This document shows, piece after piece, positions 50,933 to 59,603 of a stretch of 64,000 bases of DNA. This DNA comes from Rhizobiales bacterium CCH3-A5. GTDB taxonomy: Bacteria > Pseudomonadota > Alphaproteobacteria > Rhizobiales > Beijerinckiaceae. The notes beneath the pieces were generated by a model that saw only the letters and a list, made by a program, of their open reading frames with translations, was not told the DNA's origin and ran no database searches. A program made the translations under genes and the position numbers. Position 1 is the first letter of the stretch. The number at the start of each line of letters is the position of its first letter. The DNA lies in contig LSIB01000007.1 of the NCBI GenBank assembly GCA_001556025.1, forward strand, positions 1 to 64,000, written 5' to 3'.

Positions 50933-51603
50933 CCACGCACGCTCCCCAGACCCGCCTGATGCTGGTGACGCCCATCGTCGCCGACCCCGAGGCGATGGCG
51001 TTCCGCCTGATGCAGGCCTTTGCCGGCGGCGATGTCGCGGCCGTGCTGCTGCGTCTGCCTGAAGGCGACGACCGCACTCGGATCGAGGCGGTCAAGCGGC
51101 TGGCTGGGCCGGTTCAGGCGCAGAACGTCGCGCTGATCGTCGAAGCCTCCGCGCTGGTGGCGGCGCGCGGCGGGGCCGACGGCGTCCATCTGACGGACGG
51201 TCCCGAGGCCGTCGCCGAGGCGCGCTCCAGCCTGAAGAGCGAGCGCATCATCGGCGCAGGGGCCCTGCGCGCCCGCCACGACGCGATGGATATCGGCGAG
51301 GCCGGCGTCGACTACGTCATGTTCGGCGAACCGCGCCGGGACGGCTCGCTGCCGCCGCTGCCGGCCGTGATCGAGCGCGCCGGCTGGTGGGCCGAGATCT
51401 TCGAGACCCCTTGCGTCGCCTATGCGCCGGACGCGGAATCGGTCGCCGCGCTGGTCGAAACCCGCGCCGAATTCGTCGCGCTCGGCGACTGGGCCTTCGA
51501 CGAGGGACGCGACATCCGCGCGCTCGTCGAACAGGCCAACGCCGTCATCGCGGCCCACGCCGAACGCGGCAGGGCAGCCGACGCAAGCAAGGTCTCGAGC
51601 TGA
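50929..51603 (+). CDS. Thiamine phosphate synthase-like protein, degenerate active site
   Basis: 224 residues. A TenI/ThiE-type TIM barrel: LMLVTPIVADPEA, VAAVLLRLPEGDD, VALIVEASALVAARGGADGVHLTDGPEAVAEAR and DYVMFGEPRRDG match the family order. Several ThiE residues look changed: the QLRxK pyrophosphate-site motif reads LLRLP, and the usual GGI phosphate loop near the end is absent (CVAYAPDAESVAALVETR). It may be a non-canonical ThiE or another activity. Coupled by overlap to benE upstream (ATGA) and the SEL1 gene downstream (TGATG). Confidence 0.78.
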   Translation: MTTHAPQTRLMLVTPIVADPEAMAFRLMQAFAGGDVAAVLLRLPEGDDRTRIEAVKRLAGPVQAQNVALIVEASALVAARGGADGVHLTDGPEAVAEARSSLKSERIIGAGALRARHDAMDIGEAGVDYVMFGEPRRDGSLPPLPAVIERAGWWAEIFETPCVAYAPDAESVAALVETRAEFVALGDWAFDEGRDIRALVEQANAVIAAHAERGRAADASKVSS

Positions 51604-52577
51604 TGGCGCGCTGGCTCAGCCTCGCGCTGGCGGCCGGTATCGTCCTCACCGCCACATCCGGAACCGGAGCGCAGACGCAAGGGGCCGCCGACCCGGGCGC
51701 GCCCTATCAGGACCTCGCCTATGGCGCCTACCAGACCGGGCATTATCGCCGCGCTTTGCAGGAGGCGCTGAAGCGGATCGAGGCCGACAACACCGACGCC
51801 GCCGCGATGACGCTGCTCGGCGAGATCTACCGGCAGGGGCTGGGCGTGGCCGAGGACCCGGTCGCGGCGACCGAATGGTATGCGCGGGCCGCCGAGCGCG
51901 GCGACATCAATGCGGTCTATTCGCTCGCCATAGCGCTGCTGGGCAATGCCGGCTCCGACAAAGTCCAGGCCGACCCGGCCCGCGCCGGACAGTTGCTCGA
52001 GCAGGCCGCCGCCGCCGGCCACGCCGCCGCCAACTACAATCTGGCGCTGGCCCTGCTCGCGACGGGAGAGCCTCAGGACGAGGCCCGCGCCATCGCCTGT
52101 CTCGAGATCGCCGCCCGCTCCGACATCGGCGACGCGCTGCATGCGCTCGGCACGCTGGCCAAGCAGGGCCGCGGCATGCCGCAAAGCGACGAGAAGGCCG
52201 CCGGCTGGATGGCCCGCGCCGCCGCCGCCGGCCACCTGCCCGGCGAGGTCGAATACGCCATCATGCTGTTCAACGGGACCGGCGTGGCCAAGGACGAGGC
52301 CGCCGCCGCGCGGCTGTTCCTGCGCGCCGCCGGAAAGGGCAATCCGATCGCGCAGAACCGGCTGGCCCGGCTCTACCAGGCCGGACGCGGCATCCCGCCC
52401 GACTCGATCGAGGCCGCCGCCTGGCATCTGGCAGCCCGTGCGCGCGGCCTCGCCGACCCGCAGCTCGACCGGCTCTTCGACGGCCTGAACCCCGAGCAGC
52501 AGAGCCGCGCGGCGGCTCTGGCCGCGACGCGCATCGAGGGCGCGGCCTTGACGTCGTCAAGCCAGGCGAGCAAGTGA
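51603..52577 (+). CDS. Exported SEL1-like/TPR repeat protein
   Basis: 324 residues. A signal peptide (MARWLSLALAAGIVLTATSGTGAQ) is followed by about six SEL1-type repeats of roughly 36 residues (AAMTLLGEIYRQGLGVAEDPVAATEWYARAAERGD, EYAIMLFNGTGVAKDEAAAARLFLRAAGKGN, AQNRLARLYQAGRGIPPDSIEAAAWHLAARARG). It would serve as a periplasmic protein-protein scaffold. The partner is unknown. It starts on the stop of the ThiE-like gene (TGATG). The position of this gene before suhB is common in the order. Confidence 0.85.
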   Translation: MARWLSLALAAGIVLTATSGTGAQTQGAADPGAPYQDLAYGAYQTGHYRRALQEALKRIEADNTDAAAMTLLGEIYRQGLGVAEDPVAATEWYARAAERGDINAVYSLAIALLGNAGSDKVQADPARAGQLLEQAAAAGHAAANYNLALALLATGEPQDEARAIACLEIAARSDIGDALHALGTLAKQGRGMPQSDEKAAGWMARAAAAGHLPGEVEYAIMLFNGTGVAKDEAAAARLFLRAAGKGNPIAQNRLARLYQAGRGIPPDSIEAAAWHLAARARGLADPQLDRLFDGLNPEQQSRAAALAATRIEGAALTSSSQASK

Positions 52578-52660
52578 CCGGCTGAATCTCCCGTACACAA
52601 CGGCCATCGGGCCCGGTCGAACCGAAGACATCGCGCCGTGTCGGCGCGCAAGAGGCAACC

Positions 52661-53449
52661 ATGATCCGCTCCCCCCTGATGACCGTGATGACGGACGCCG
52701 TGATGAAGGCGTCGCGCTCGCTGAAGCGCGACTTCGGCGAGATCGAGAACCTGCAGGTGCTGGCCAAGGGCCCGGGCGACTTCGTCTCCAAGGCCGACAC
52801 CAAGGCCGAGGAGATCATCCGCGCGGCGCTGGAGAAGGCGCGCCCCGGCTACGGCTTCGTGATGGAGGAGTCTGGCGTCGTCTCGGGGACCGACGAGAGC
52901 AACCGCTGGCACATCGACCCGCTCGACGGCACCCACAACTTCCTGCGCGGCATCCCGCACTGGAACATCTCGGTCGCGCTCGAGCGCGACAACCAGTTCA
53001 TCGCCGGCGTGGTCTACGACGCCGCCAAGGACGAGATGTTCATGGCCGAGAAGGGCAAGGGCGCCTATGTCAACAACCGCCGCATGCGCGTCTCGGGGCG
53101 GCGCGAGCCAGCAGAGATGCTGATCGGCATGGGCGTGCCCCATATCGGCAAGGGCGGCCACCCGCTTTTCCTGCGCGAACTCGGCGCGGTCATGCCGCGC
53201 TTCGCCAATGTCAGGCGGATGGGATCGGCTGCGCTCGACATCGCCTATGTCGCGGCCGGCCGCATGGACGCCTATTGGGAGCGCGGGCTCAACACCTGGG
53301 ATTTCGCGGCGGCCGCCGTGATGATCCGCGAGGCCGGCGGCACCTTCGGCACGCTCGACGGCAAGCAGCCGACGGCCGCCAAAGACGTCATCTGCGGCAA
53401 CGAGATCGGCGAACAGGCCCTGCGCGCGGCACTCAAGTCGGCAGGCTGA
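52661..53449 (+). CDS. suhB: Inositol monophosphatase family protein
   Basis: 262 residues. The lithium-sensitive Mg phosphatase motifs are GPGDFVSKADTKAEEII, EESG, WHIDPLDGTHNFLRGIPHWNISVAL and the C-terminal LNTWDFAAAAVMIREAGG. The Asp/Glu residues for three-metal catalysis are all present. Members hydrolyse inositol phosphates or related sugar phosphates; SuhB also acts with the Nus complex in E. coli, and whether that holds here is unknown. The ATG has AGAGG upstream. A MotA-like gene follows after 89 bases. Confidence 0.92.
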   Translation: MIRSPLMTVMTDAVMKASRSLKRDFGEIENLQVLAKGPGDFVSKADTKAEEIIRAALEKARPGYGFVMEESGVVSGTDESNRWHIDPLDGTHNFLRGIPHWNISVALERDNQFIAGVVYDAAKDEMFMAEKGKGAYVNNRRMRVSGRREPAEMLIGMGVPHIGKGGHPLFLRELGAVMPRFANVRRMGSAALDIAYVAAGRMDAYWERGLNTWDFAAAAVMIREAGGTFGTLDGKQPTAAKDVICGNEIGEQALRAALKSAG

Positions 53450-53538
53450 CATATATCTTTGGTCTTTGACGCTTGATCATGGCGGCACGGGAGGCGACAG
53501 TCCGGGCCGCGACGAAAAATCCGGATGGACCCAGAAGC

Positions 53539-54594
53539 ATGGCGAATGAGGACATGGCGGCCGAGCCGGCCGCCGTCGCACCGATGCGGGAAGCGACGGG
53601 ACGGCAGGAGGCCGGGCGGGAGCAGACGAGGTTCTCGCGCCCGCTTCGCTATGCGATCCGCGCGATCCTGTTCCTGGCGCTGATCGGGTTTCTGGGCTTC
53701 ATCCTGCAGACCGGACTGGTCGCCGCCTTTATGACCAATCCGGGCCTGAACGGCCTGATTCTCGGCGCGCTCGCCGTCGGTTGCCTGATCGCGCTGCGCG
53801 AGCTCTGGCGCATCCAGTCCGAGGCCGGCGCGGCCAACCGCCTTGCCGCCGATCCAGCCGGAGCCCGCATCGACCGACGCCAGGTGATCGCGCCGCTCGG
53901 CGGCGTGCTGCCGGCGCTGGAGGTCGGCAGCCTCGCGCCTGCGCAGGCGGCGACCCTGCTAGAATCGGTCGCGGTCAGGCTCGACGACGGCCGCGAGGTG
54001 CTGCGCTATCTCGGCGGGCTGCTGGTCTTCCTCGGCCTGCTCGGCACGTTCTGGGGCCTGCTCGACACGGTCTCCTCCGTCGGCAACGTGATCAGGAGCC
54101 TGCGCACGGGCGCCGAAGCCGGCGTGCTCTTCGACGAACTCAAGGCTGGACTCGCCGCCCCGCTCGCCGGCATGGGCCTGTCCTTCTCCTCCTCGCTCTT
54201 CGGCATCGCCGGCTCGCTGATCCTCGGCTTCCTCGAATTGCAGGTGGCCCAAGCCCAGCGCCGGTTCCGCAACGAGATCGAGACCTGGCTCGGCACGCGG
54301 ACCTCGACCATGGGCACGCCGGCGCTCGCCATGGCCTTCCAGCCGCGCGGCGGCAATGACGGACTGTCCGAGAAACTCGACAATCTCGGCGCGGCGATGA
54401 ACGAGGGCGGCGCCAACAACCGCGCCGCGACGCAGGCGCTGGCCAATCTCGCGGAAGGCATCCAGGGGCTGGTCCAGCACATGCGCGCCGAGCAGCAGTT
54501 GATCCGCGACTGGGTCGAAGCTCAGGCCGCGCGCGAAAAGGATCTCAAGCGCCTGATCGAGCGGTTGACCCATGACAGCGTGATGGAGCCTTGA
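53539..54594 (+). CDS. MotA/TolQ/ExbB-like proton channel family protein
   Basis: 351 residues. Transmembrane segments at about 36-58 (ILFLALIGFLGFILQTGLVAAF), 66-82, 155-175 (YLGGLLVFLGLLGTFWGLLDTV) and 205-230 (GLAAPLAGMGLSFSSSLFGIAGSLIL) carry the GLLGTFWGLL and LAGMGLSFSSSLFGIAGSL motifs of the proton-channel superfamily. A cytoplasmic helical tail follows. It pairs with the OmpA-domain gene downstream. The start is uncertain: ATG at 53539 or 53479. The pair would be a proton-driven unit bound to peptidoglycan, not obviously flagellar. Confidence 0.85.
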   Translation: MANEDMAAEPAAVAPMREATGRQEAGREQTRFSRPLRYAIRAILFLALIGFLGFILQTGLVAAFMTNPGLNGLILGALAVGCLIALRELWRIQSEAGAANRLAADPAGARIDRRQVIAPLGGVLPALEVGSLAPAQAATLLESVAVRLDDGREVLRYLGGLLVFLGLLGTFWGLLDTVSSVGNVIRSLRTGAEAGVLFDELKAGLAAPLAGMGLSFSSSLFGIAGSLILGFLELQVAQAQRRFRNEIETWLGTRTSTMGTPALAMAFQPRGGNDGLSEKLDNLGAAMNEGGANNRAATQALANLAEGIQGLVQHMRAEQQLIRDWVEAQAAREKDLKRLIERLTHDSVMEP

Positions 54595-54647
54595 TGGCGC
54601 CGCATCCCGCTGCTGTCGTGACGACCTGATCCGCCGGAGCCGACCGC

Positions 54648-55664
54648 ATGGCCCTTTCCCGCTCCCACCGCCGCGACGAGACCAATTTCTGGCCCGGCTT
54701 CGTCGATGCGCTCTCGACGATGCTCATCGGCATCGTCTTCCTGCTCTCGGTCTTCGTGCTCGGCCAGTTCTTCCTCTCGCAGGAGCTGACCGGCAAGGAC
54801 ACCGCGCTGGAACGGCTGAACCGCCAGATCTCGGAACTGACCGATCTTCTGGCGCTGGAGCGTTCGACCAACCGGCAGGCGCAGGAGAACCTCGCTCTGC
54901 TGCAATCGACGCTGACCCGCGAGCAGGGCGAGCGCGGCCGCATTCAGGGGCTGCTCGAACAGCAGAACGGCAATGCGCCGGCCCAGTTGGCCGAGGCGCA
55001 GAAGACGATCGAGACCGAGCGGCAGCTCTCGGCCCGGGCGCAGGCGACGGTCGAACTGGTCAACCAGCAGATCGTCGCGATGCGCCGGCAGCTCGCCGCG
55101 CTCGAGGAGGCGCTGGGCGCATCCGAGGCCAAGGACAGGGAATCGCAGGCGCGCATCTCCGAACTCGGCTCGCGGCTCAACGTCGCGCTCGCCCAGCGCG
55201 TCCAGGAACTGGCGCGCTACCGCTCCGACTTCTTCGGCCGCCTGCGCCAGGTGCTCGGCACGCGGCCCGACATCCGCGTTGTCGGCGACCGCTTCGTCTT
55301 CCAGTCGGAGGTCTTCTTCGACGCCAGCCAGGCCGTGCTCAAGCCCGAAGGACGCGGCGAGCTCGACAAGCTGGGGGCGATCATCGCCGATCTCGGCCGC
55401 GAGATGCCGCCCGACATTCCGTGGATCCTGCGCGTCGACGGCCATACCGACAACCGCCCGATCCGGACCGCGCAGTTCCAGTCGAACTGGAACCTCTCGA
55501 CGGCGCGCGCCGTCTCCGTGGTCGAGTACCTGATCACCAAGGGCATCCCGGCCGACCGCATCGCAGCCACCGGCTTCGGCGAGTTCCAGCCGCTGGATGT
55601 CGCCAACAACGACGAGGCCTACAGGCGAAACCGCCGCATCGAGTTCAAGATCACCGAGCGGTAG
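54648..55664 (+). CDS. MotB-like membrane protein with OmpA peptidoglycan-binding domain
   Basis: 338 residues. One N-terminal transmembrane helix (about 18-40, GFVDALSTMLIGIVFLLSVFVLGQF; its Asp near 20 fits the proton-path residue) precedes a long coiled coil (about 50-175) and an OmpA-like domain (about 210-335): FVFQSEVFFDASQAVLKPEGRGEL, LRVDGHTDNRP, NWNLSTARAVSVVEYL and RRIEFKITER. This is the stator plug-and-anchor layout of MotB. It follows the MotA-like gene by 53 bases. The function of this non-flagellar pair is not established. Confidence 0.88.
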   Translation: MALSRSHRRDETNFWPGFVDALSTMLIGIVFLLSVFVLGQFFLSQELTGKDTALERLNRQISELTDLLALERSTNRQAQENLALLQSTLTREQGERGRIQGLLEQQNGNAPAQLAEAQKTIETERQLSARAQATVELVNQQIVAMRRQLAALEEALGASEAKDRESQARISELGSRLNVALAQRVQELARYRSDFFGRLRQVLGTRPDIRVVGDRFVFQSEVFFDASQAVLKPEGRGELDKLGAIIADLGREMPPDIPWILRVDGHTDNRPIRTAQFQSNWNLSTARAVSVVEYLITKGIPADRIAATGFGEFQPLDVANNDEAYRRNRRIEFKITER

Positions 55665-55673
55665 CGGCAACGC

Positions 55674-55699
55674 AAAAGCCCCCGGCCGCGACCGGGGGC
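55674..55699 (-). terminator. Rho-independent terminator of the small secreted protein gene
   Basis: GCCCCCGG (55678-55685) pairs with CCGGGGGC (55692-55699). On the minus strand it is followed by TTTTGCG. It lies between the convergent MotB-like and small secreted protein genes. Confidence 0.82.
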
Positions 55700-55721
55700 G
55701 AGGCTTGCGTCGAGGGCGCGA

Positions 55722-56075
55722 TCAGCGGCAGACCGTGCGGTAGCCGACGACGACGCTCTCGCCGTGGTATCGGCTCCAGCGGGTGATCGGCTTCTCGAAG
55801 CAGCGGCTCTCCCGGCGCCGGAAGTCATGGCGATAGCGCTCGCCGGGATAGCGCTGATCGCGATAGCCGCGGCCGCGATGGCCGGTTTCCGAATAGCCGC
55901 CGCGCTGGCCGGCGACGACGGAGCCGGCGATCAGCGCGCCGGTCAGGCCGACGATGGCGGCGGCGGCGGCCCGGCCTTTGCGGCCTTCGCGGGCCGAGGC
56001 TTCGGTGGGGGCCGCGAGGGTCGCGCCGGCAAGGGCGACCAGAGCGAGGGCGGTGGTGAAGGTCTTGGCGAACAT
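55722..56075 (-). CDS. Small secreted basic protein of unknown function
   Basis: 117 residues. A signal peptide (MFAKTFTTALALVALAGATLA) ends near EASA. A Gly-rich hydrophobic stretch (AAAAIVGLTGALIAGSVVAG) follows, then a Tyr/Arg-rich tail (RGYRDQRYPGERYRHDFRRR) with two Cys (SRCFEKP and TVCR). This resembles the small Gly/Tyr/Arg-rich exported proteins (BA14K-like) of Hyphomicrobiales but I cannot assign the family. The ATG follows AGGGAG by nine bases. The upstream region has several short dyads. Confidence 0.72.
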   Translation of the reverse strand: MFAKTFTTALALVALAGATLAAPTEASAREGRKGRAAAAAIVGLTGALIAGSVVAGQRGGYSETGHRGRGYRDQRYPGERYRHDFRRRESRCFEKPITRWSRYHGESVVVGYRTVCR

Positions 56076-56149
56076 GGCGTGGTCTCCCTGGGATTCGGCG
56101 AACCGTTTCGCCGATGACCAGACCCTAGGGAGCGCTCGGCCCGGGCGCT

Positions 56150-56163
56150 GTTCCGCGCGGAAC
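56150..56163. promoter_or_regulatory. Perfect palindrome upstream of the small secreted protein gene
   Basis: GTTCCGCGCGGAAC is an uninterrupted 14-bp palindrome 75 bases before the start codon. A second dyad, CGGCGAA/TTCGCCG, lies near 56096-56113. It could be an operator; no regulator gene is adjacent. Confidence 0.4.
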
Positions 56164-56197
56164 AGAACCAAACCGGCCGCCGATCAGACCAATCCTG

Positions 56198-57991
56198 TTA
56201 CGCCGCCTCCAGCCCGAACTGCAACGCCGCCAGCCGCGCATAGAGCCCGCCGCGCGCCTTGAGCTCGGCATGGGTCCCCTCTTCGACCACCCGGCCCTCG
56301 TCCATGACGAGGATGCGGTCGGCGGAGAGAATGGTCGCGAGCCGATGCGCCACGACCAATGTCGTGCGCCCCTGCATCAGCGCGTCAAGCGCGTCCTGCA
56401 CGGCGCGCTCGCTTTCTGAATCGAGCGCGCTCGTGGCCTCGTCGAGCAGCAGGATCGGCGCATCCTTCAGGACGGCGCGCGCAATCGCCAGCCTCTGGCG
56501 CTGGCCGCCCGAGAGCGTCACGCCGCGCTCGCCGATGATCGTCCCGTAGCCATCCGGTAAGGCGCGGATGAAGCCGTCAGCGGCCGCCAGCCGCGCAGCC
56601 TCCTCGATTTCGGCTTGCGACGCGCCCGGCCTGCCATAGGCGATGTTGTCGCGCACCGAGACACCGAACACCGTCGGCTCCTGCGGCACCAGCGCGAAGC
56701 GCTCGCGCCAGGCTTCCGGATCGGCCTCGGGAGCCGAGACGCCATCGACGACGACGCGGCCTGACGCCGGATCGTAGAAGCGCAGCGCCAGTTGCAGCAC
56801 GGTGCTCTTGCCGGCCCCCGAAGGCCCGACCAGCGCGACGCGCTCGCCCGGACGGATCGTCAGGTTCAGGCCGTTCAGCGCGGAGATGCTGCGGCCGGGA
56901 TAGGAGAACGAGACGTTCTCGAAAGCGAGTTCGCCGCGCGGGGGCTGCGGCATCGGCCTCGGGTTCGGCGGCGCGGCGATGGCGGGCTTCGTCGCCAGGA
57001 TCTCGCCCAGCCGGCCGGCAGCACCCGCAGCAGCGGAAATCTCGCCATAGACCTCTGACAACTGGCCGAGCGAACTCGCCGCCAGCACGGCATAGAGGAT
57101 GAACTGCGACAGCCGGCCGCCGGTCATGCGGCCCTCGAACACCTCGGTCGCCCCGGTCCAGAGCACCCAGACCACGCTGGCGCTGACGAGGAAGATCGCG
57201 ACGCCAGACAGCAGCGCCCGCGAGGCGGTGGCGGCGCGCGAGGCGCCATAGGCGTCGTCCGAGGCCGAGGCGAAGCGCTGCGCCGTCTGCCGCGCCGCCC
57301 CGAACGACTGCATGGTGCGGATCGCGCCCACGGCTTCCGAGGCGAAGGCCGACGCGTCGGCAAGCCGGTCCTGCGCGGCCCGCGCACGCCTGCGCACCGA
57401 GCGGCCCGACAAGACGAGCGGCAGCACGATCAGCGGGATCGCGCCGATCACGATCGCCGAAAGCTGCGGACTGGTAATCACCATCAGCGTCAGCGCGCCG
57501 ACCACCATGATGCCGTTGCGCAGTGCGATCGAGGCGGTCGAGCCGAAGGTCGACTTGATCTGGGTGGTGTCGGCGGTCAGCCGCGAGACGAGATCGCCTG
57601 CGCGGCTCGAATCGAAGAAGGCCGGCTCCAGCTTCGTCAGATGCGCGAAGACGTCGGCGCGCAGATCTGCGACGATGCGCTCGCCCACCGTCATGACGAG
57701 ATAGAAGCGTACCGAACTCGCCAGCGCCAGCACAGCGACGACGCCGATCAGCAGGATGAAATAGCTGTTGGCCAATTGCTGCTCGCCGCCGGAGAAGCCG
57801 ACATCAATGACGCGGCGCACCGCCAGCGGCAGCACCAGCGTTGCCGCCGACGCCGCGACCAGCGCCAGCAAGGCCAGCCCGATGCGGCCCTTCTGCCGAA
57901 GGGCATAGGGCCAGAAGGACGAAAGCGAACGGAAATCCGGGCGCGTCTTGGTCTGCGAACTCTTGAACTCGGCCACGCGTGGTCCTGTCAT
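56198..57991 (-). CDS. ABC exporter, fused permease and ATPase (MsbA/LapB-like)
   Basis: 597 residues. Six transmembrane helices (about 35-325) are followed by an ATPase domain (about 355-590): Walker [11 protein letters not shown]-loop VPQEPTVFG, signature LSGGQRQR, Walker [14 protein letters not shown]-loop VAHRLAT. A half-size exporter that works as a homodimer; it resembles the group annotated as lipid A/drug exporters in Rhizobiales. The substrate is not evident. Downstream of it is the small secreted protein gene, 122 bases away, with its own terminator. Confidence 0.92.
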   Translation of the reverse strand: MTGPRVAEFKSSQTKTRPDFRSLSSFWPYALRQKGRIGLALLALVAASAATLVLPLAVRRVIDVGFSGGEQQLANSYFILLIGVVAVLALASSVRFYLVMTVGERIVADLRADVFAHLTKLEPAFFDSSRAGDLVSRLTADTTQIKSTFGSTASIALRNGIMVVGALTLMVITSPQLSAIVIGAIPLIVLPLVLSGRSVRRRARAAQDRLADASAFASEAVGAIRTMQSFGAARQTAQRFASASDDAYGASRAATASRALLSGVAIFLVSASVVWVLWTGATEVFEGRMTGGRLSQFILYAVLAASSLGQLSEVYGEISAAAGAAGRLGEILATKPAIAAPPNPRPMPQPPRGELAFENVSFSYPGRSISALNGLNLTIRPGERVALVGPSGAGKSTVLQLALRFYDPASGRVVVDGVSAPEADPEAWRERFALVPQEPTVFGVSVRDNIAYGRPGASQAEIEEAARLAAADGFIRALPDGYGTIIGERGVTLSGGQRQRLAIARAVLKDAPILLLDEATSALDSESERAVQDALDALMQGRTTLVVAHRLATILSADRILVMDEGRVVEEGTHAELKARGGLYARLAALQFGLEAA

Positions 57992-58123
57992 GCTTGCGCT
58001 GCGGCTACGTCTGCGTTATGGGCACGCGACTTCACAGACAGGCTCATACGAATTCTTCGACGGGCCGGCCACCCATGCCCGCGGATCGTCGCAGGCCCGT
58101 TTTTCGCTACTGAGGATTTCGCC

Positions 58124-58357
58124 ATGAAGACCGGCATTCATCCCGACTACCACACCATCAAGGTCGTCATGACCAATGGCACCGAATACTTCACCCGTTC
58201 GACGCTCGGCAAGGAGGGCGACACCCTCAACCTCGATATCGACCCGACGACGCACCCGGCCTGGACCGGCGGCTCGCAGACGATGCTCGATCGCGGCGGC
58301 CGCGTCTCGCGCTTCAATACGCGTTTCGCCGGCCTCGGCGCTCTCGGCAAGAAGTGA
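58124..58357 (+). CDS. rpmE: 50S ribosomal protein L31
   Basis: 77 residues. The start [29 protein letters not shown] and HPAWTGG are L31. It has no cysteines, so it is the zinc-free (C-minus) form usual in alphaproteobacteria. The ATG has GAGGA upstream. A strong bidirectional terminator follows. The preceding divergent gene is the ABC exporter, so rpmE has its own promoter in 57992-58123. Confidence 0.96.
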   Translation: MKTGIHPDYHTIKVVMTNGTEYFTRSTLGKEGDTLNLDIDPTTHPAWTGGSQTMLDRGGRVSRFNTRFAGLGALGKK

Positions 58358-58398
58358 AATCGCCGCGATCGGCTCCGATCGCGCAACGAGCGAACAGC

Positions 58399-58430
58399 AA
58401 AAGGCCCGGCCAGCAATGGCCGGGCCTTTT
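58399..58430. terminator. Bidirectional rho-independent terminator between rpmE and rcdA
   Basis: AAAAGGCCCGGCCA (58399-58412), loop GCAA, and TGGCCGGGCCTTTT (58417-58430): a perfect 14-bp stem whose ends give TTTT on both strands. It serves both convergent genes. Confidence 0.92.
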
Positions 58431-58468
58431 GCTGTCTGGCGGCGTTTGGTCGCGCCGCGAAAGGCCTT

Positions 58469-58999
58469 TCAGCGCCCGAGGCCGAGCCGCGCCTGCAGGC
58501 TGGCGAGTTGGTCCTGCACCGGATTGCCCGTCTCGCGCGCGCGCGCTGCCCCCGACATCTGGCCCTCGAGATGGCGGATGCGGTCCTGCAGGCGCACGGA
58601 ATGCGCCATCAGGTCGCGCAGGCTTTGGGGCAGTCGGGCAAAATCCTGATGCGCCGGCTGGATCATCGATTCCGAGATCCGGACCTTGTTGTTCTCGGCG
58701 CGGGCCTGCTCGGCGGTCATCTCGCCTTCGGCCACGGCCCGCTGCACCAGCAGCCAGGAGGCGATCTGCATCAGCCGCGTCGTCAGGCGCATGCTCTCGG
58801 TCGCATAAGTCAGCGACACCTCGCGCGGCAGCGCCGCCGATTCCTTGCGCCCGTCGCCATCGAGATAGGACGCCGTCTGCTCGACCAGCCCCATGCCCTC
58901 GCGGAACAGGACCATGAAGGCTTCCGACTTGACGAAGCCGCGCGCAAACGAGATCGCCCCGTCTTCCGATCCACGGTCCAGCATCAGCACATCGTTCAT
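58469..58999 (-). CDS. rcdA: RcdA-like protein (DUF1465), ClpXP adaptor family
   Basis: 176 residues, all-helical. FMVLFREGMGLVEQTASYLDGDGRKESAALPRE, ESMRLTTRLMQIASWLLVQRAVAEGEMTAEQA and the C-terminal LMAHSVRLQDRIRHLE match DUF1465, the family of Caulobacter RcdA, which with CpdR directs ClpXP to degrade CtrA and other targets. That it does so here is by family. The ATG follows GGGGAG. TTAA-rich half sites lie 110-125 bases upstream, and a full CtrA-like box is at 59254. Confidence 0.8.
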   Translation of the reverse strand: MNDVLMLDRGSEDGAISFARGFVKSEAFMVLFREGMGLVEQTASYLDGDGRKESAALPREVSLTYATESMRLTTRLMQIASWLLVQRAVAEGEMTAEQARAENNKVRISESMIQPAHQDFARLPQSLRDLMAHSVRLQDRIRHLEGQMSGAARARETGNPVQDQLASLQARLGLGR

Positions 59000-59111
59000 C
59001 GCGGTGTCTCCCCTCGGCACGAATGCGTGCGCGTCCGGGACGCAAACACGGCACATGCCGCCAACACCGCAAGGATAGCGCCGATGCGCGGCGCAGGCTG
59101 CGGTAAGGTAG

Positions 59112-59124
59112 GGTTAACCTTAAC
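59112..59124. promoter_or_regulatory. TTAA-rich palindromic site upstream of rcdA
   Basis: GGTTAACC is a perfect palindrome at 59112-59119, immediately followed by TTAAC. Two CtrA-type half sites (TTAAC) lie two bases apart instead of the seven of a full box. It is near the expected rcdA promoter. Confidence 0.35.
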
Positions 59125-59137
59125 AGCGGTAGGAACG

Positions 59138-59164
59138 AAAAAAAGAGCCGCCCGAAGGCGGCTC
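59138..59164 (-). terminator. Rho-independent terminator downstream of the DUF1192 gene
   Basis: GAGCCGCC (59145-59152) and GGCGGCTC (59157-59164) around CGAA. On the minus strand it is followed by seven T. It is 129 bases beyond the DUF1192 stop, so the transcript has a long 3' tail or a separate short transcript ends here. Confidence 0.85.
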
Positions 59165-59253
59165 GAAGGTCAACAGGGAGGCGTCAAACAGAGTGGGCAG
59201 GAGCCACTCGACATCCAGACAAACTGGATGATGCGATTCATACTTTGGAATCG

Positions 59254-59268
59254 TTAAGGCGGCGTTAA
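59254..59268. promoter_or_regulatory. CtrA-like box
   Basis: TTAA (59254-59257), seven bases, TTAA (59265-59268). On the minus strand it reads TTAACGCCGCCTTAAC, a full match to TTAA-N7-TTAAC. It lies between the DUF1192 stop and the terminator, 255 bases from the rcdA start. Confidence 0.5.
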
Positions 59269-59292
59269 TGCCGCTCGGTCAGCGCCGCGTTC

Positions 59293-59493
59293 TCAGTCAG
59301 GTTTCCGGAAAAAAGCGTCCGCCGCCGAGCGCGAGGCGTCTTTCTTCGCACGCGCCGCCATCAGCCGCTCGATCTCGGCCTTCAGCGCCGCGACCCGCTC
59401 GTCGATGTCGCCGAGCGACAGCGTCGAGAGATCCTGCCCGATTTCGTGAACCGATCTGGGCTTGGGTCGGTCATCCTCTGGAAAGATCGACAT
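59293..59493 (-). CDS. DUF1192 family protein
   Basis: 66 residues. DLSTLSLGDIDERVAALKAEIERL is the conserved helical core of DUF1192, with an acidic N-terminus (MSIFPEDDRPKP) and a basic Ala-rich tail ending in FRKPD. Small cytosolic helical protein with no known function, widespread in Hyphomicrobiales. Divergent from the quinone oxidoreductase gene with 110 bases between. Confidence 0.85.
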   Translation of the reverse strand: MSIFPEDDRPKPRSVHEIGQDLSTLSLGDIDERVAALKAEIERLMAARAKKDASRSAADAFFRKPD

Positions 59494-59603
59494 GTCTGCC
59501 TCACATTATCGCGCGTCTCGCGCCTGTATCGTTCGTCGGCAAGTCGTATCCCCTTGCCGCCGCCAGTTCCACCCGACGCTCTCCCCGACAGGATAATCCT
59601 TCC

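Noticed and set aside
53539..55664. Zorya-type anti-phage system (ZorA/ZorB-like pair)
   Set aside because: The MotA/MotB-like pair fits the ZorAB superfamily in outline, but no helicase or nuclease partner (ZorC, ZorD or ZorE) is nearby; the neighbours are suhB and a small secreted protein gene.
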